From positions 1,674,001-1,738,000 of the forward strand of contig NZ_BNEM01000001.1 of the NCBI RefSeq assembly GCF_018327705.1: a stretch of DNA of 64,000 nucleotides, written 5' to 3'. This document shows, in pieces, positions 17,805-26,195 of the stretch; positions within the stretch are counted from its first letter, which is position 1, and every line of letters begins with the position of its first letter. This DNA comes from Catellatospora sp. TT07R-123. Lineage in GTDB: Bacteria; Actinomycetota; Actinomycetes; Mycobacteriales; Micromonosporaceae. The notes beneath the pieces were generated by a model, which had not been told where the DNA came from, ran no database searches, and was given only the letters and a program-made list of their open reading frames with translations. The position numbers were made by a program, and so were the translations under genes.

Positions 17805-20681
17805 TCAGCCGAGCAGGCGCCACCGGTGGTCGGCGGTGCCGTTGTCCTCGAACTGCACCACCTGCGCGTTGTCGGCGGTCGACATGCCCGACACCCCCAG
17901 CACCAGGCCGCTGTTGAGGTTGCGGATGCGCACCCAGCCGCCGCCGTCGCCGGCCAGCTGCCAGTAGTGGTCGGCGCTGCCGTTGTCGGCGAACTGCTGC
18001 ACCAGCGCGCTGTTGGCCCGGGACATGTTGTTGACCGCGAGCACCTTGCCGCTGTTCTGGTTCACGATCAGGAACCAGCCGTTGCCGACGTGGTCGAAAC
18101 GCCAGTTGTGGTCGGCGCTGCCGTTGTCGGCGAACTGCACCACGTTGGCGCTGTCGGCCGTCGACATCCCGGAGACCGCGAGCACCTTGCTGCTGTTGGC
18201 GTTCTGGATGCGGTACCAGGTGTTGGCCCGGACGAGCGCCGGGGCCGCGGTGACGTTCCACTGGAGGACGCCGCCGGAGAAACCGGCCTTGAGCTGCGCG
18301 ACGATCCGCAGCGCCGTCGTGGTCACGGCCGTGAAGGTCGTCGTGTTGTACGTGTTGAGCGCCGTCCCGTACCCCGAGGCCCCCGACACGGCCTGCCAGG
18401 CGCCGGAGCTGTTCAGGTATTCGACCCGCCACGAGGCGGGCACCCGGCACTGGCCGTGGTCGGTGTCGTCGTACCAGTAGACGCTGACCGAGGAGGCGCT
18501 GACCGGCGTGGCGTAGGTGTACTGCACCCACTCGCTGGTGCCGGTGTGGTCCCACCAGGTGAAGCGCCGGTGCGACTGGTCGTACGAGCTGGTCGGGTCG
18601 TAGTAGCTGTTGAGCGCGGTGACGGTGTCGCCGGAGAAGGTCCACGACGCCGACGGGGTGGCCGGGAGCTGCCACTGCCGCGACCCGCCGATCGCCGGGA
18701 ACGAGGTGATCCGCAGGCTGGCCGCGCCCATCGGGATGAGCCGGACCGTCTTGATCGGCTCGCCGGACGCGACCGGGCCGAGCTGGAGCCGCGACACCAC
18801 GTTCTCGCTGTCGGCCTGCCAGTTCGGGATGGCGCGGGCCTGCGCGGTCAGCGCCACCGGGGTGCCCGCCGGGGTGAACGGGTTGCCGGTGCCGCCGCCC
18901 GTCACGGCGGTGAACGAGTTCGGGACCAGGCCGTAGTTCCAGGCGGAGGTCGGGAAGACCTGCCACTCCGGCCAGGCGCTGCTCGGGTCGTTGTAGCGCA
19001 GGAAGTTCTGGCCGATCTCCAGCGAGTAGGTCAGCGGGCCGTTGCTGACCGAGATCGCGTTCTGGTTCGCGGTCCAGGTGGTGGTCTTCGGCGACATCGG
19101 CAGGGTGAGCACGATCGTGTCGCCGTTGTTCCAGGTGCGGTTGACCGCGACGTACGCCGGGCCGGCCGCCACGGGCTGGGCGGCGCCGTTGACGGTCAGC
19201 GACGGGTTGGGGCACCAGCTCGGGATGCGCACGTACAGCGGGAACGCGACCGCGCCCGAGGTGGCCAGGCGCAGCGTCACCGCCCCGTTGAACGGGTATG
19301 ACGTCTCCTGGGTCAGCGTGACCGTGGCCGCGCCGGAGCCGACCTTCGCGGTGGTGGTGCTCGGCGCGTACATGGTGACCGCCAGGCCCCGGTCGGCCGT
19401 GGCCTGCACCAGGTTGTCGGTGAAGTACGACCAGCCCTGCCCGTAGTTGTGCGGGCAGCACCGGTACTGGTCCACGCCCAGCAGGTACGCCTCCATGGCG
19501 AACCCGTTCTGGTACTGGCCCTGGGTCTTGGCCCGGTTGTCCAGTTGAATGCTGTTGGCGCTGGTGATGTAGTGCAGCGACCGGTGGTCGGCCGACATCG
19601 AGGCGGGCAGCGAGTTGAAGGCCAGGTTCTCGCAGCCGTCGGCCCAGCTCGGGTCGCCGGTGAGCCGGGTCATCGTCTCGAAGCTCTGCATGTACTCGAC
19701 GATGCCGCAGGTCTCGAAGCCCTGCCGGGGGTCGCGCTGGTCGGTGCGGATGTTCTCGTCCCCGGCGAACCCGCCACCGGGGAACTGCCCGTACTGCGAC
19801 TGGATCGTCGAGTAGTTGTTGTACGTCGCCTGCGTGAGCGAGGTGTTGCCGCGCAGGGCCATCAGCGCGGGCTCGGTGAAGCCCTGGGCCAGGTCGACGT
19901 TGTGCATGGTGGGCAGGTTGTTGACGTAGTTCTTGCTGTACTGGTGGATCTTGTCGGCCAGCGTCAGCAGGAAGCTCTGGCCCGTCCGGGCGAACAGCCA
20001 GAACACCGTGTCGAGGTTGGTCGCCCAGCGCACCGAGCCCCAGCTCTGGTTGAACGCCGAGGCGCCGAACTGGTTCTGGTACTGCAGGAACTTCGTCAGC
20101 ATCGGGATGATCCGGGTGTCGCCGGAGTACTCCTGATACGTGCGCAGCGCCTGGAGCAGCGGCATGAACGGCCAGAAGTCCGGGCCGCCGCCCAGCGAGG
20201 TGCGCAGCGCGGTCGGGCCGAAGAAGCCGTCCGGCTGGGCCGTGGCGACGATGCCGTTGACCCAGGTGGAGACCTTGCTGCGCAGGGCCGCGTCGCCGGT
20301 GACGGCGGCCAGCGCGGTCAGGCCGCGCAGCCAGTAGGGCAGCTCCTCCCAGCCGGTCTTGGCCGGGTTGACCCAGCCGTTCTCGGCGTAGACGAGGAAG
20401 TGCGAGACCTGGTCGTAGCTGCCCGCGATGCCGGAGGCGTCCAGCGACAGCTGCTGGGACAGCCAGCCGGTGGCGCGGGTGGACCCGGCCGGGAGCTTGA
20501 GGAACGGGGTGCGGGTGAGGCCGGCGCCGTACGGGTTGTAGATCCCGCCGGACGAGGTGTCGCCGACGAGGGTGACCGGGGTGCCGGTGCCGCCGGCCCA
20601 GGATGCGGTGACGGCCTGACCGGCGAGGGCGAGCCCGCCCGCGACGGCGACGCCGCCACGTAGGACGGTGCGACGGTGCAT
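17805..20681 (-). CDS. Secreted GH127-type beta-L-arabinofuranosidase with lectin domain
   Basis: A 958-residue protein with a Tat-type signal (HRRTVLRGGVAVAGG). The catalytic (alpha/alpha)6 region spans roughly residues 35-640 and carries the GH127 zinc/nucleophile set: an E-x-C in FETCGIVEYM and a CC pair in YRCCPHNYGQGW. In the characterised family one Cys of this set is the nucleophile and the others, with Glu, bind Zn2+. About 815-958 is a ricin-type beta-trefoil with three repeats (KVLAVSGMSTAD, FADNGSADHNW). It should release beta-L-arabinose from plant glycans. ATG 20681 follows GGGAGG. Palindromes just upstream suggest sugar-responsive control. Confidence 0.88.
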   Translation of the reverse strand: MHRRTVLRGGVAVAGGLALAGQAVTASWAGGTGTPVTLVGDTSSGGIYNPYGAGLTRTPFLKLPAGSTRATGWLSQQLSLDASGIAGSYDQVSHFLVYAENGWVNPAKTGWEELPYWLRGLTALAAVTGDAALRSKVSTWVNGIVATAQPDGFFGPTALRTSLGGGPDFWPFMPLLQALRTYQEYSGDTRIIPMLTKFLQYQNQFGASAFNQSWGSVRWATNLDTVFWLFARTGQSFLLTLADKIHQYSKNYVNNLPTMHNVDLAQGFTEPALMALRGNTSLTQATYNNYSTIQSQYGQFPGGGFAGDENIRTDQRDPRQGFETCGIVEYMQSFETMTRLTGDPSWADGCENLAFNSLPASMSADHRSLHYITSANSIQLDNRAKTQGQYQNGFAMEAYLLGVDQYRCCPHNYGQGWSYFTDNLVQATADRGLAVTMYAPSTTTAKVGSGAATVTLTQETSYPFNGAVTLRLATSGAVAFPLYVRIPSWCPNPSLTVNGAAQPVAAGPAYVAVNRTWNNGDTIVLTLPMSPKTTTWTANQNAISVSNGPLTYSLEIGQNFLRYNDPSSAWPEWQVFPTSAWNYGLVPNSFTAVTGGGTGNPFTPAGTPVALTAQARAIPNWQADSENVVSRLQLGPVASGEPIKTVRLIPMGAASLRITSFPAIGGSRQWQLPATPSASWTFSGDTVTALNSYYDPTSSYDQSHRRFTWWDHTGTSEWVQYTYATPVSASSVSVYWYDDTDHGQCRVPASWRVEYLNSSGAWQAVSGASGYGTALNTYNTTTFTAVTTTALRIVAQLKAGFSGGVLQWNVTAAPALVRANTWYRIQNANSSKVLAVSGMSTADSANVVQFADNGSADHNWRFDHVGNGWFLIVNQNSGKVLAVNNMSRANSALVQQFADNGSADHYWQLAGDGGGWVRIRNLNSGLVLGVSGMSTADNAQVVQFEDNGTADHRWRLLG

Positions 20682-20701
20682 AGCGCCTCCCTGGCGTCTG
20701 T

Positions 20702-20726
20702 ACAACGTTGTCTATAACGTTATAGA
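20702..20726 (-). promoter_or_regulatory. Tandem operator-like palindromes upstream of GH127
   Basis: ACAACGTTGT (20702-20711) abuts a perfect 16-bp palindrome TCTATAACGTTATAGA (20711-20726), about 20-45 bp upstream of the start. Both are centred on a CG step, as in LacI-type operators. The cognate regulator is not in the window. Confidence 0.6.
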
Positions 20727-20858
20727 GACACGGTAACTTCGAAGCATGCAAATGTAAACGCGACGTTTCGTCCGGCATGACGCCTGGCACCGGAGGAAGT
20801 GGGGTTCGGGCCGGAGATCGCTTCCTCCGGTCGGAACCTGCGGCTCAGCGGACGCTTA

Positions 20859-20904
20859 TGACCGGAAACGGCGATCTCCGCGTGGAGATCGCCGTTTCCG
20901 GTCA
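20859..20904 (-). terminator. Perfect 21-bp-arm hairpin downstream of the DinB-like gene
   Basis: Arms 20859-20879 and 20884-20904 are exact complements with a GCGT loop. It starts 13 bp past the stop at 20918. A related sequence (TGACCGGAAACGACGATC) is found at 9258, after the methyltransferase gene. Confidence 0.75.
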
Positions 20905-20917
20905 GCGCATGGGGCGG

Positions 20918-21499
20918 TCAGGGGGCGGGGTGGGGGTGCCAGAGGGGGTCGCGGCCGGTGAGGGCGACGATGCGGTCGAGGGTGTTCGCGTCGGGCGCGA
21001 CCAGGACCTGGGGGCCGAAGCCGCCGGGGCGGCCGCGCAGGGTGCCGGACAGGCGCTCGACCTGCGCCATCGCCACCGCGAGCACGTCGTCGTCGAACCG
21101 GATGTCGCCACCCCCGGCGCGGGCCAGGTCCCAGCCGTGCACGACCAGCTCCATCAGCGTGATGCCCGCGCCGACCTTGGCCGTGATCGTGCGCCCCTTG
21201 AGCGCCACCTCGCCGTCCAGCGCGCCGGGCGCCGACCACGCCTCGGTCAGCGACGCCAGCTCCGCCGGGAACTTCAGCCACGGCGGCTGGTCCATCTCCA
21301 GCCAGCGGCCGTCCGGCCAGACCTCACGGCGTACCGCGGTCTTGCTGATGTTCATCGAGTTCAGCAGGTGCTCGCACAGCTCGTGCACGTCGAAGTCCGC
21401 GCACGGGGTCCGGCCGTCGCGGGGACCGAGCCGGCCGGGTTCGGCCACCAGCTCGGTGACGGTGCCCGCGGCACGGGAGATCAGCTCGCTGATGGACAT
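20918..21499 (-). CDS. TIGR03086-like DinB/mycothiol-dependent isomerase-fold protein
   Basis: A 193-residue protein of the DinB_2/maleylpyruvate-isomerase N-terminal class common in actinobacteria. It has CADFDVHELCEHLLNSMN near the N terminus and ELVVHGWDLARA mid-chain; the His residues of these two helices usually bind a metal. Members are thought to handle mycothiol conjugates, but the substrate is not predictable. ATG 21499 is 10 bases after GGAGG. It is followed by a strong hairpin. Confidence 0.8.
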   Translation of the reverse strand: MSISELISRAAGTVTELVAEPGRLGPRDGRTPCADFDVHELCEHLLNSMNISKTAVRREVWPDGRWLEMDQPPWLKFPAELASLTEAWSAPGALDGEVALKGRTITAKVGAGITLMELVVHGWDLARAGGGDIRFDDDVLAVAMAQVERLSGTLRGRPGGFGPQVLVAPDANTLDRIVALTGRDPLWHPHPAP

Positions 21500-21602
21500 G
21501 CGGGTATCGCCTCCGGGCGTCGACGAGCGGCGTGACCTCCGAAACCTAGCCGAACCCGGCACATCCGGCGTCCGCGATCGTGCGCAGTCCGCCGGACGCG
21601 GA

Positions 21603-22976
21603 TCAGCCGCGGCCGGGGTACGCGCCGGTGCCGTGCTGCTCCGGCGGCAGGCCCCAGGCGTCCTCGATCGGGTCGGCCCGGCGCGGGCGCTGCGGTCGCG
21701 GCGACGGCGCCCGGCGCCGCTCCCGACGTCCGCCCCCCGCCGCCAGCGCCGCCAGGGCCGTCGTGATCGGCACCGCGGTGATCAGGCCGAGCGTGCCGAC
21801 GATCGACCGGACGATCTCCTGGGCCAGGAACTCCGACGTCAGCGTCGAGCCCAGCGGGGCACCGCCCGCGACCAGGAGCAGCAGCGTCGGCAGCGACGCA
21901 CCGGCGTACGCGAGCACGATGGTGTTGACCACCGAGGTGATGTGGGCCCGCCCGACCCGCGCCGCGGCGGCGTACAGCTTCGCGAAGCCCAGCGACGGAT
22001 TGGCCTGCGCCAGCTCCGTGACCGTGTACGCCTGCGTGACCGTGACGTCGTCGAGCACCCCGAGCGCGCCGATGAGGATGCCCGCCAGCAGCAGGCCGGG
22101 CATGTTGATGTCGGCGTTGACGAAGGTGACGTAGACCGACTCCTCACTCGACATACCGGTCAGGTGCAGCAGGCTGACCGCCAGCGCCGACAGGCCGCCG
22201 GTCAGCGCGAGCGCGGCCAGCGTGCCCAGCACCGCCATCGAGGTCGGGATGTTGATCCCGTGGGTCAGGTACAGCACCACCAGCATGATCGTGGCCGAGC
22301 CGACGATGGCCACCAGCAGTGGCGAGCTGCCCTGCAGGATCGCCGGGACGATGAACATCAGCAGTACCGCGAACGTGAACGCCAGCCCGACCAGCGCGGC
22401 GACGCCGCGCCAGCGGCCGAACGCCACCACGGCCAGCACGAACGCGAGCACCAGCGCCCACATGCCGTCGGCGCGGTCGTGGTCCATGATGTCGTACGTG
22501 ACCGCGCCGCCCTCGGCGGAGTCGTCGGTCCTGATCACGTACACCTGGTCGCCCGCGGACACCTTCGGCGCCCCGGGTCCGGCCGGGATCGCGGTGGTGA
22601 CGTCGGTGCCGGAGTCGGGGCCGACGGTCAGCCGTACCGTGACCTCGCCGCAGACCGGCGGCCCGGTCTGGTCGGGGGTCTGCGCGGGCGGCTGCGGCAG
22701 CGTCGCGCAGTCGACCTGGTGCACCGCCTGCACGACACCCTCGAACTGCGGCGGCCCGGTCCACGGCTCTGCCTTGATCGCCCCCGGCCACAGCAGCACC
22801 AGCCCGACCAGCGTCAGCAGCGCCGCCGGGATGAGCGCCACCAACGTCAGCCGCGTCGCCCTGCGGGTGACCGCAACCGGCTGCGACCCGTGGGTGTGAG
22901 AGTGGCCGTGCCCGGCCGGTCCGGCATCTGCGTGCCGGTGCGACGCCGCGTCGGCGTGGTGGTGTGGGCTGCTCAC
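21603..22976 (-). CDS. YibE/F family membrane protein
   Basis: A 457-residue integral membrane protein. It opens with a His-rich cytoplasmic tail (SPHHHADAASHRHADAG), one TM segment, an extracytoplasmic beta-rich domain of about 100 residues with CEVTVRL, then seven or so TM helices of the YibE/F core (VLGVLDDVTVTQAYTVTEL; SVVNTIVLAYAGASLP). The C terminus is Arg/Pro-rich. The family is sometimes linked to export or metal homeostasis but lacks a proven function; the His-rich tail hints at metal binding (inference). GTG 22976 follows AGGAG. Confidence 0.85.
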   Translation of the reverse strand: MSSPHHHADAASHRHADAGPAGHGHSHTHGSQPVAVTRRATRLTLVALIPAALLTLVGLVLLWPGAIKAEPWTGPPQFEGVVQAVHQVDCATLPQPPAQTPDQTGPPVCGEVTVRLTVGPDSGTDVTTAIPAGPGAPKVSAGDQVYVIRTDDSAEGGAVTYDIMDHDRADGMWALVLAFVLAVVAFGRWRGVAALVGLAFTFAVLLMFIVPAILQGSSPLLVAIVGSATIMLVVLYLTHGINIPTSMAVLGTLAALALTGGLSALAVSLLHLTGMSSEESVYVTFVNADINMPGLLLAGILIGALGVLDDVTVTQAYTVTELAQANPSLGFAKLYAAAARVGRAHITSVVNTIVLAYAGASLPTLLLLVAGGAPLGSTLTSEFLAQEIVRSIVGTLGLITAVPITTALAALAAGGGRRERRRAPSPRPQRPRRADPIEDAWGLPPEQHGTGAYPGRG

Positions 22977-23361
22977 GCGGGCTCCTGCGCGGTGGGACGG
23001 TCACCCCGCCACGGCGGCGCCGCGCGAGATCGGCCCAGTAAAGCACGTGGCCGTCGCGGGACCTGGGCACCGCCGCGATGACGAACGCCCAGACCACTCA
23101 GGGCAAGCCGACTCGACTCTCAGCCGACCAGCCGAAACCGTCGACCTTGTTATTACGAGGGCGACTTGGGCTTGTCCGGCAGTGGCCACGTTCCATCGGT
23201 CGGCTGGCGGCTGATGCTGGCCAGGCTCAACAGGACGCGGCCGAACGAAGACGAATGAGACCAGAACTGAGACCAGAGCTGAGAGCAGCATCGACGCACC
23301 CCGAGGACCACGACACGCACAAATCGGTCGTGGTTTCTGATCTGCTCGATGGAGGGCTATC
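22977..23361. other. Gene-free 385-bp stretch before the kinase cassette
   Basis: Composition shifts here from GC-rich to more mixed sequence. A short direct repeat (GAGACCAGAACTGAGACCAGAGCTGAGA) lies at about 23258-23286. No credible gene, tRNA or attachment-site duplication was seen. It probably holds the promoter for the kinase gene. Confidence 0.35.
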
Positions 23362-24843
23362 TTGCCCAGCATGACGGAGAAGGTTTCTCTAGATCATGCA
23401 GTGTGGGAGTACTCAGACCGGATCGGCGATGGCGGCTACGGCGCTGTTTACGCAGCCAGCTCCAATATCGAGGCCCGCGCAGCGATCAAGTTCGTGCCCA
23501 AGGAGCCCGGCGCGGACCGCGAGCTTCTGTTCGCCAACCCCTCCAACGCCCGGAACGTGGTACCGATCGTGGACTCCGGCGAGACCGACACCCATTGGGT
23601 GCTAGCCATGCCTCGGGCAGATATGTCGCTGAAGTCCTACCTAGAGACTCAGACCGGCCTACTCGACCTAGATAACGTGATCGCGGTTCTGACTGACATC
23701 GCGACTGCGCTCATCGACCTCGAACAAGCGCAAGTCGTTCATCGTGACATCAAACCCGCAAACATTCTCCTTCTTAACGGCGCTTGGTGTCTCGCGGACT
23801 TCGGCATCTCGCGTTATGCGGAGGCCACTACAGCGCCGGACACTCGCAAGTTCGCCATGACGTATAAATACGCCGCACCAGAGCGTTGGCGAGGTGAACG
23901 TGCCACGTCGGCCACTGATATCTACTCTACTGGCATCATCGCATACGAGATGGTTGCTGGTCGGGCGCCATTTTCCGGCGATCCAGCACAGTTGCGTAAT
24001 GCCCATCTGCACAACGATCCGCCACCAGTACACGGCATTCCGCCGTCGTTCGCAGCCATTATCGAAGACTGCCTTTCAAAATCACCAGGGTCGCGACCAT
24101 CTCCCGAGAACCTTCTCAAGCGGCTCGTCCGTGCCTCGGTACCTCCGGCCGCAGGTAGCATTGCCCGGCTTCAAGAGGCCAACCTGGCGGAGGTAAAACG
24201 CCGGGCTGCAGCCGCCCGCGCGGAATCGGAAGCCAACTCCGCACTTGAACGACGGTCCACAATCGCTCGCGACGCCGCGCGCTCGTTGCGGCGCATTAGT
24301 GACACGCTAAGAGAAAGCGTGATCGAGGCAGCTACTGCAGCCATCCTAAGTAACGAACGCGATAATCGGTGGTCCGTCCGATTGAACAATGCAAGTCTCA
24401 CGGTCAGCGAAGTAACTCCAGTAAATACCAGGCCCTGGGGCAACACCCCCGCATTCGACGTCGTGGCTTATGCTTCACTTGGAGTTCGGATACCTGCCAA
24501 CCGATGGAATTACGAGGGAAGAAGTCACTCGCTCTGGTTTTGCGATGCACGCGAGGACGGCCGTTTCGGCTGGTTTGAGACCGCGTTCATGAACTCGGCC
24601 TTCTCTCGAAACGACAGCTCGATATCTCCGTTCGCCATGGCGCCTCAGCAGGGCGTGTCCGCGCTGGGTGGTGGGATCGGAGGCATCCAGCTAGCCTGGC
24701 CTTTCTCCCCCATTACCTACGACGACATTGACGAGTTCGTGAACCGCTGGATCGGCTGGTTCGCAGATGCTGCTAGTGGAACTTTAAACAGGCCGAGTAT
24801 GATGCCCGAAAAGCAAGCGCAGGGTTCATATCGCGTTAAGTGA
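23362..24843 (+). CDS. Serine/threonine protein kinase with uncharacterised C-terminal domain
   Basis: A 493-residue cytoplasmic kinase. All catalytic motifs are present: glycine loop IGDGGYGAVY (21-30), VAIK-type K43, HRDIKPAN with D129, DFG at 146-148 and APE near 172. About 270-340 is a charged coiled coil (NLAEVKRRAAAARAESEANS). About 345-493 is a globular tail with no known domain (WSVRLNNASLTV; GRFGWFETAFM). The TTG at 23362 sits 5 nt after GGAGGG; ATG 23371 is possible. GC content is below that of the flanks. No PASTA domain or TM segment, so it is unlike PknB. The partner gene begins 59 bp downstream. Confidence 0.85.
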   Translation: MPSMTEKVSLDHAVWEYSDRIGDGGYGAVYAASSNIEARAAIKFVPKEPGADRELLFANPSNARNVVPIVDSGETDTHWVLAMPRADMSLKSYLETQTGLLDLDNVIAVLTDIATALIDLEQAQVVHRDIKPANILLLNGAWCLADFGISRYAEATTAPDTRKFAMTYKYAAPERWRGERATSATDIYSTGIIAYEMVAGRAPFSGDPAQLRNAHLHNDPPPVHGIPPSFAAIIEDCLSKSPGSRPSPENLLKRLVRASVPPAAGSIARLQEANLAEVKRRAAAARAESEANSALERRSTIARDAARSLRRISDTLRESVIEAATAAILSNERDNRWSVRLNNASLTVSEVTPVNTRPWGNTPAFDVVAYASLGVRIPANRWNYEGRSHSLWFCDAREDGRFGWFETAFMNSAFSRNDSSISPFAMAPQQGVSALGGGIGGIQLAWPFSPITYDDIDEFVNRWIGWFADAASGTLNRPSMMPEKQAQGSYRVK

Positions 24844-24902
24844 TCAGGCGGAATGTGTCCTCAGGTTGAAATATTGACTCGCTCGCTCGATGGGACGGAA
24901 CT

Positions 24903-25589
24903 GTGGTTGATGAGGGTCCTTCTTGGACCGACATTCTGGGCGCAGTCGGCGGCGCCGTTGGTGTCGTAGGAGGTATCGTCTTTGGGGTTGTTTCGTGGCG
25001 CCTTAGCAGGCGAAGTGCATTGGCAAGTGAGCGCTCTGCCAATGCGGCTGATGTTTCTGCGGATGCAGCAAAACGGTCAGCCGATGCGGCGGACGTTACT
25101 GCCAGGGAAGCGCAAATCCTCACCAGCATCGAGACGTCCAGGCGGCATAATGAGCTTGGCCCGGATGTGACGGTGAGCTTTGTTTGGCGACCCAGCGCCT
25201 CCGGCGGGTCGGTATTTGCCGAAGTAGTGAACGATGGAGCTAACGACTTCGCTATAACGGTCAACCATCATTTTAGCGAGAATAGCTCCGCTCCGCTCGC
25301 TATAAGGCAACTCCGTAGCGGAAATTCGGTGGACCTACACGTAGGCGACCTTCCCGTTCATGGCATTGGTGCAAGCGATACTCCTTGGTCCATTATGCGA
25401 GACGCCGCAATCCGGTCTGGAATTCATGTGACCAGAGTAAGAGAGGCGTTTGAAGATCTTCGCGGGAACTTCGGCAAGCTTGAAATCCTGTACCGAAGCA
25501 TCGGTGAGCCATGTGCGTGCGGTCGCACACAACCTGACTCCGAACGGCACTGGGTCAGCTACCACGAGATTCAGAAAGTCGATCTTTAG
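24903..25589 (+). CDS. Membrane-anchored coiled-coil protein of unknown function
   Basis: A 228-residue protein with one N-terminal TM segment (ILGAVGGAVGVVGGIVFGVVSW). An Ala/Ser-rich coiled coil follows with repeating SANAADVSADAAKRSADAAD units, then a beta-rich domain (about 85-228, VTVSFVWRPS; SVFAEVVNDGANDFAI) resembling immunoglobulin-like folds found in many bacterial one-TM proteins. GTG 24903 follows an ACGGAA site. It lies 59 bp after the kinase, has the same orientation and similar lower GC, and may be its substrate or signalling partner (inference). Confidence 0.6.
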   Translation: MVDEGPSWTDILGAVGGAVGVVGGIVFGVVSWRLSRRSALASERSANAADVSADAAKRSADAADVTAREAQILTSIETSRRHNELGPDVTVSFVWRPSASGGSVFAEVVNDGANDFAITVNHHFSENSSAPLAIRQLRSGNSVDLHVGDLPVHGIGASDTPWSIMRDAAIRSGIHVTRVREAFEDLRGNFGKLEILYRSIGEPCACGRTQPDSERHWVSYHEIQKVDL

Positions 25590-25645
25590 GCAACAACTTG
25601 CCAAGGTCAGCGGCCCATCGTGTCGGAACTATCGTTCGGCGCCAG

Positions 25646-25734
25646 GGGTACCCGTACCACCCGTCCCAGCCGTACCATCGCAGCTCACCTTATGGGACGG
25701 GTTCTTGGCTGGGACGGGTCAACCCGTCCCAGCC
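25646..25734. repeat. Nested alternative hairpins with repeated ACCCGTCCCAGCC arms
   Basis: A perfect hairpin (13-bp arms, 25707-25719 and 25722-25734, 2-nt gap) follows an extra copy of its right arm at 25659-25671 and a partial left arm at 25694-25702. A GGGTACCC palindrome lies at 25646-25653. Mutually exclusive foldings are possible. It sits between the membrane protein and a convergent small gene, so it may be a bidirectional terminator. Confidence 0.65.
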
Positions 25735-25776
25735 GAGAACTGCTAGTAACAAGGTCGACGGTCAGTTTGGGAACGG

Positions 25777-26025
25777 TTAGCTGGGCTCAACAGTCGCTCG
25801 GGTGGTGGCGTACGGCCTGACGAGTGAGGGTTCCGCGACCCGCCAGTCGGCGAAATGCGCGATCAACTGTGCGCCGCGCAGGCGGTGCTCGCAGGGGTGC
25901 GGGCGACCGCAGTGCCGGCAGCATCCCGTCGACTCGCGTCGGTGCGTCAGCAGCAGATGTGCCCCATGTGCGGCTTGAGCCTCGGCGTACTGGCTGAACT
26001 CCCGGTCGGCGATCGGTGTCCCCAC
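25777..26025 (-). CDS. Small Cys/His-motif protein divergent from XRE regulator
   Basis: An 82-residue protein with a TGCCRHCGRPHPCEHRLRG segment, a CxxCG...C cluster likely to bind zinc. It follows an LLLTHRRES stretch typical of small proteins that accompany XRE regulators in actinobacteria. GTG 26025 lies six bases after GGAGG and is preferred over the ATG at 26055, which has no ribosome site. Function is unknown; the paired layout suggests a link to the divergent regulator. Confidence 0.65.
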   Translation of the reverse strand: MGTPIADREFSQYAEAQAAHGAHLLLTHRRESTGCCRHCGRPHPCEHRLRGAQLIAHFADWRVAEPSLVRPYATTRATVEPS

Positions 26026-26195
26026 GTTCAACCTCCATTGCGACGAATGACGCATAACACTTGCTTAACCTAGTAGCTGTCCTTTGTGTACAGTGAAGCG
26101 TGTGACGCTGGGGATGTTTCGACGCTAACCGTGATGGCGGGAGCGCCGCGTCGGCCACTACGTAGGCCACGTGGCGGTCGAGTGGGATTCGTGAG

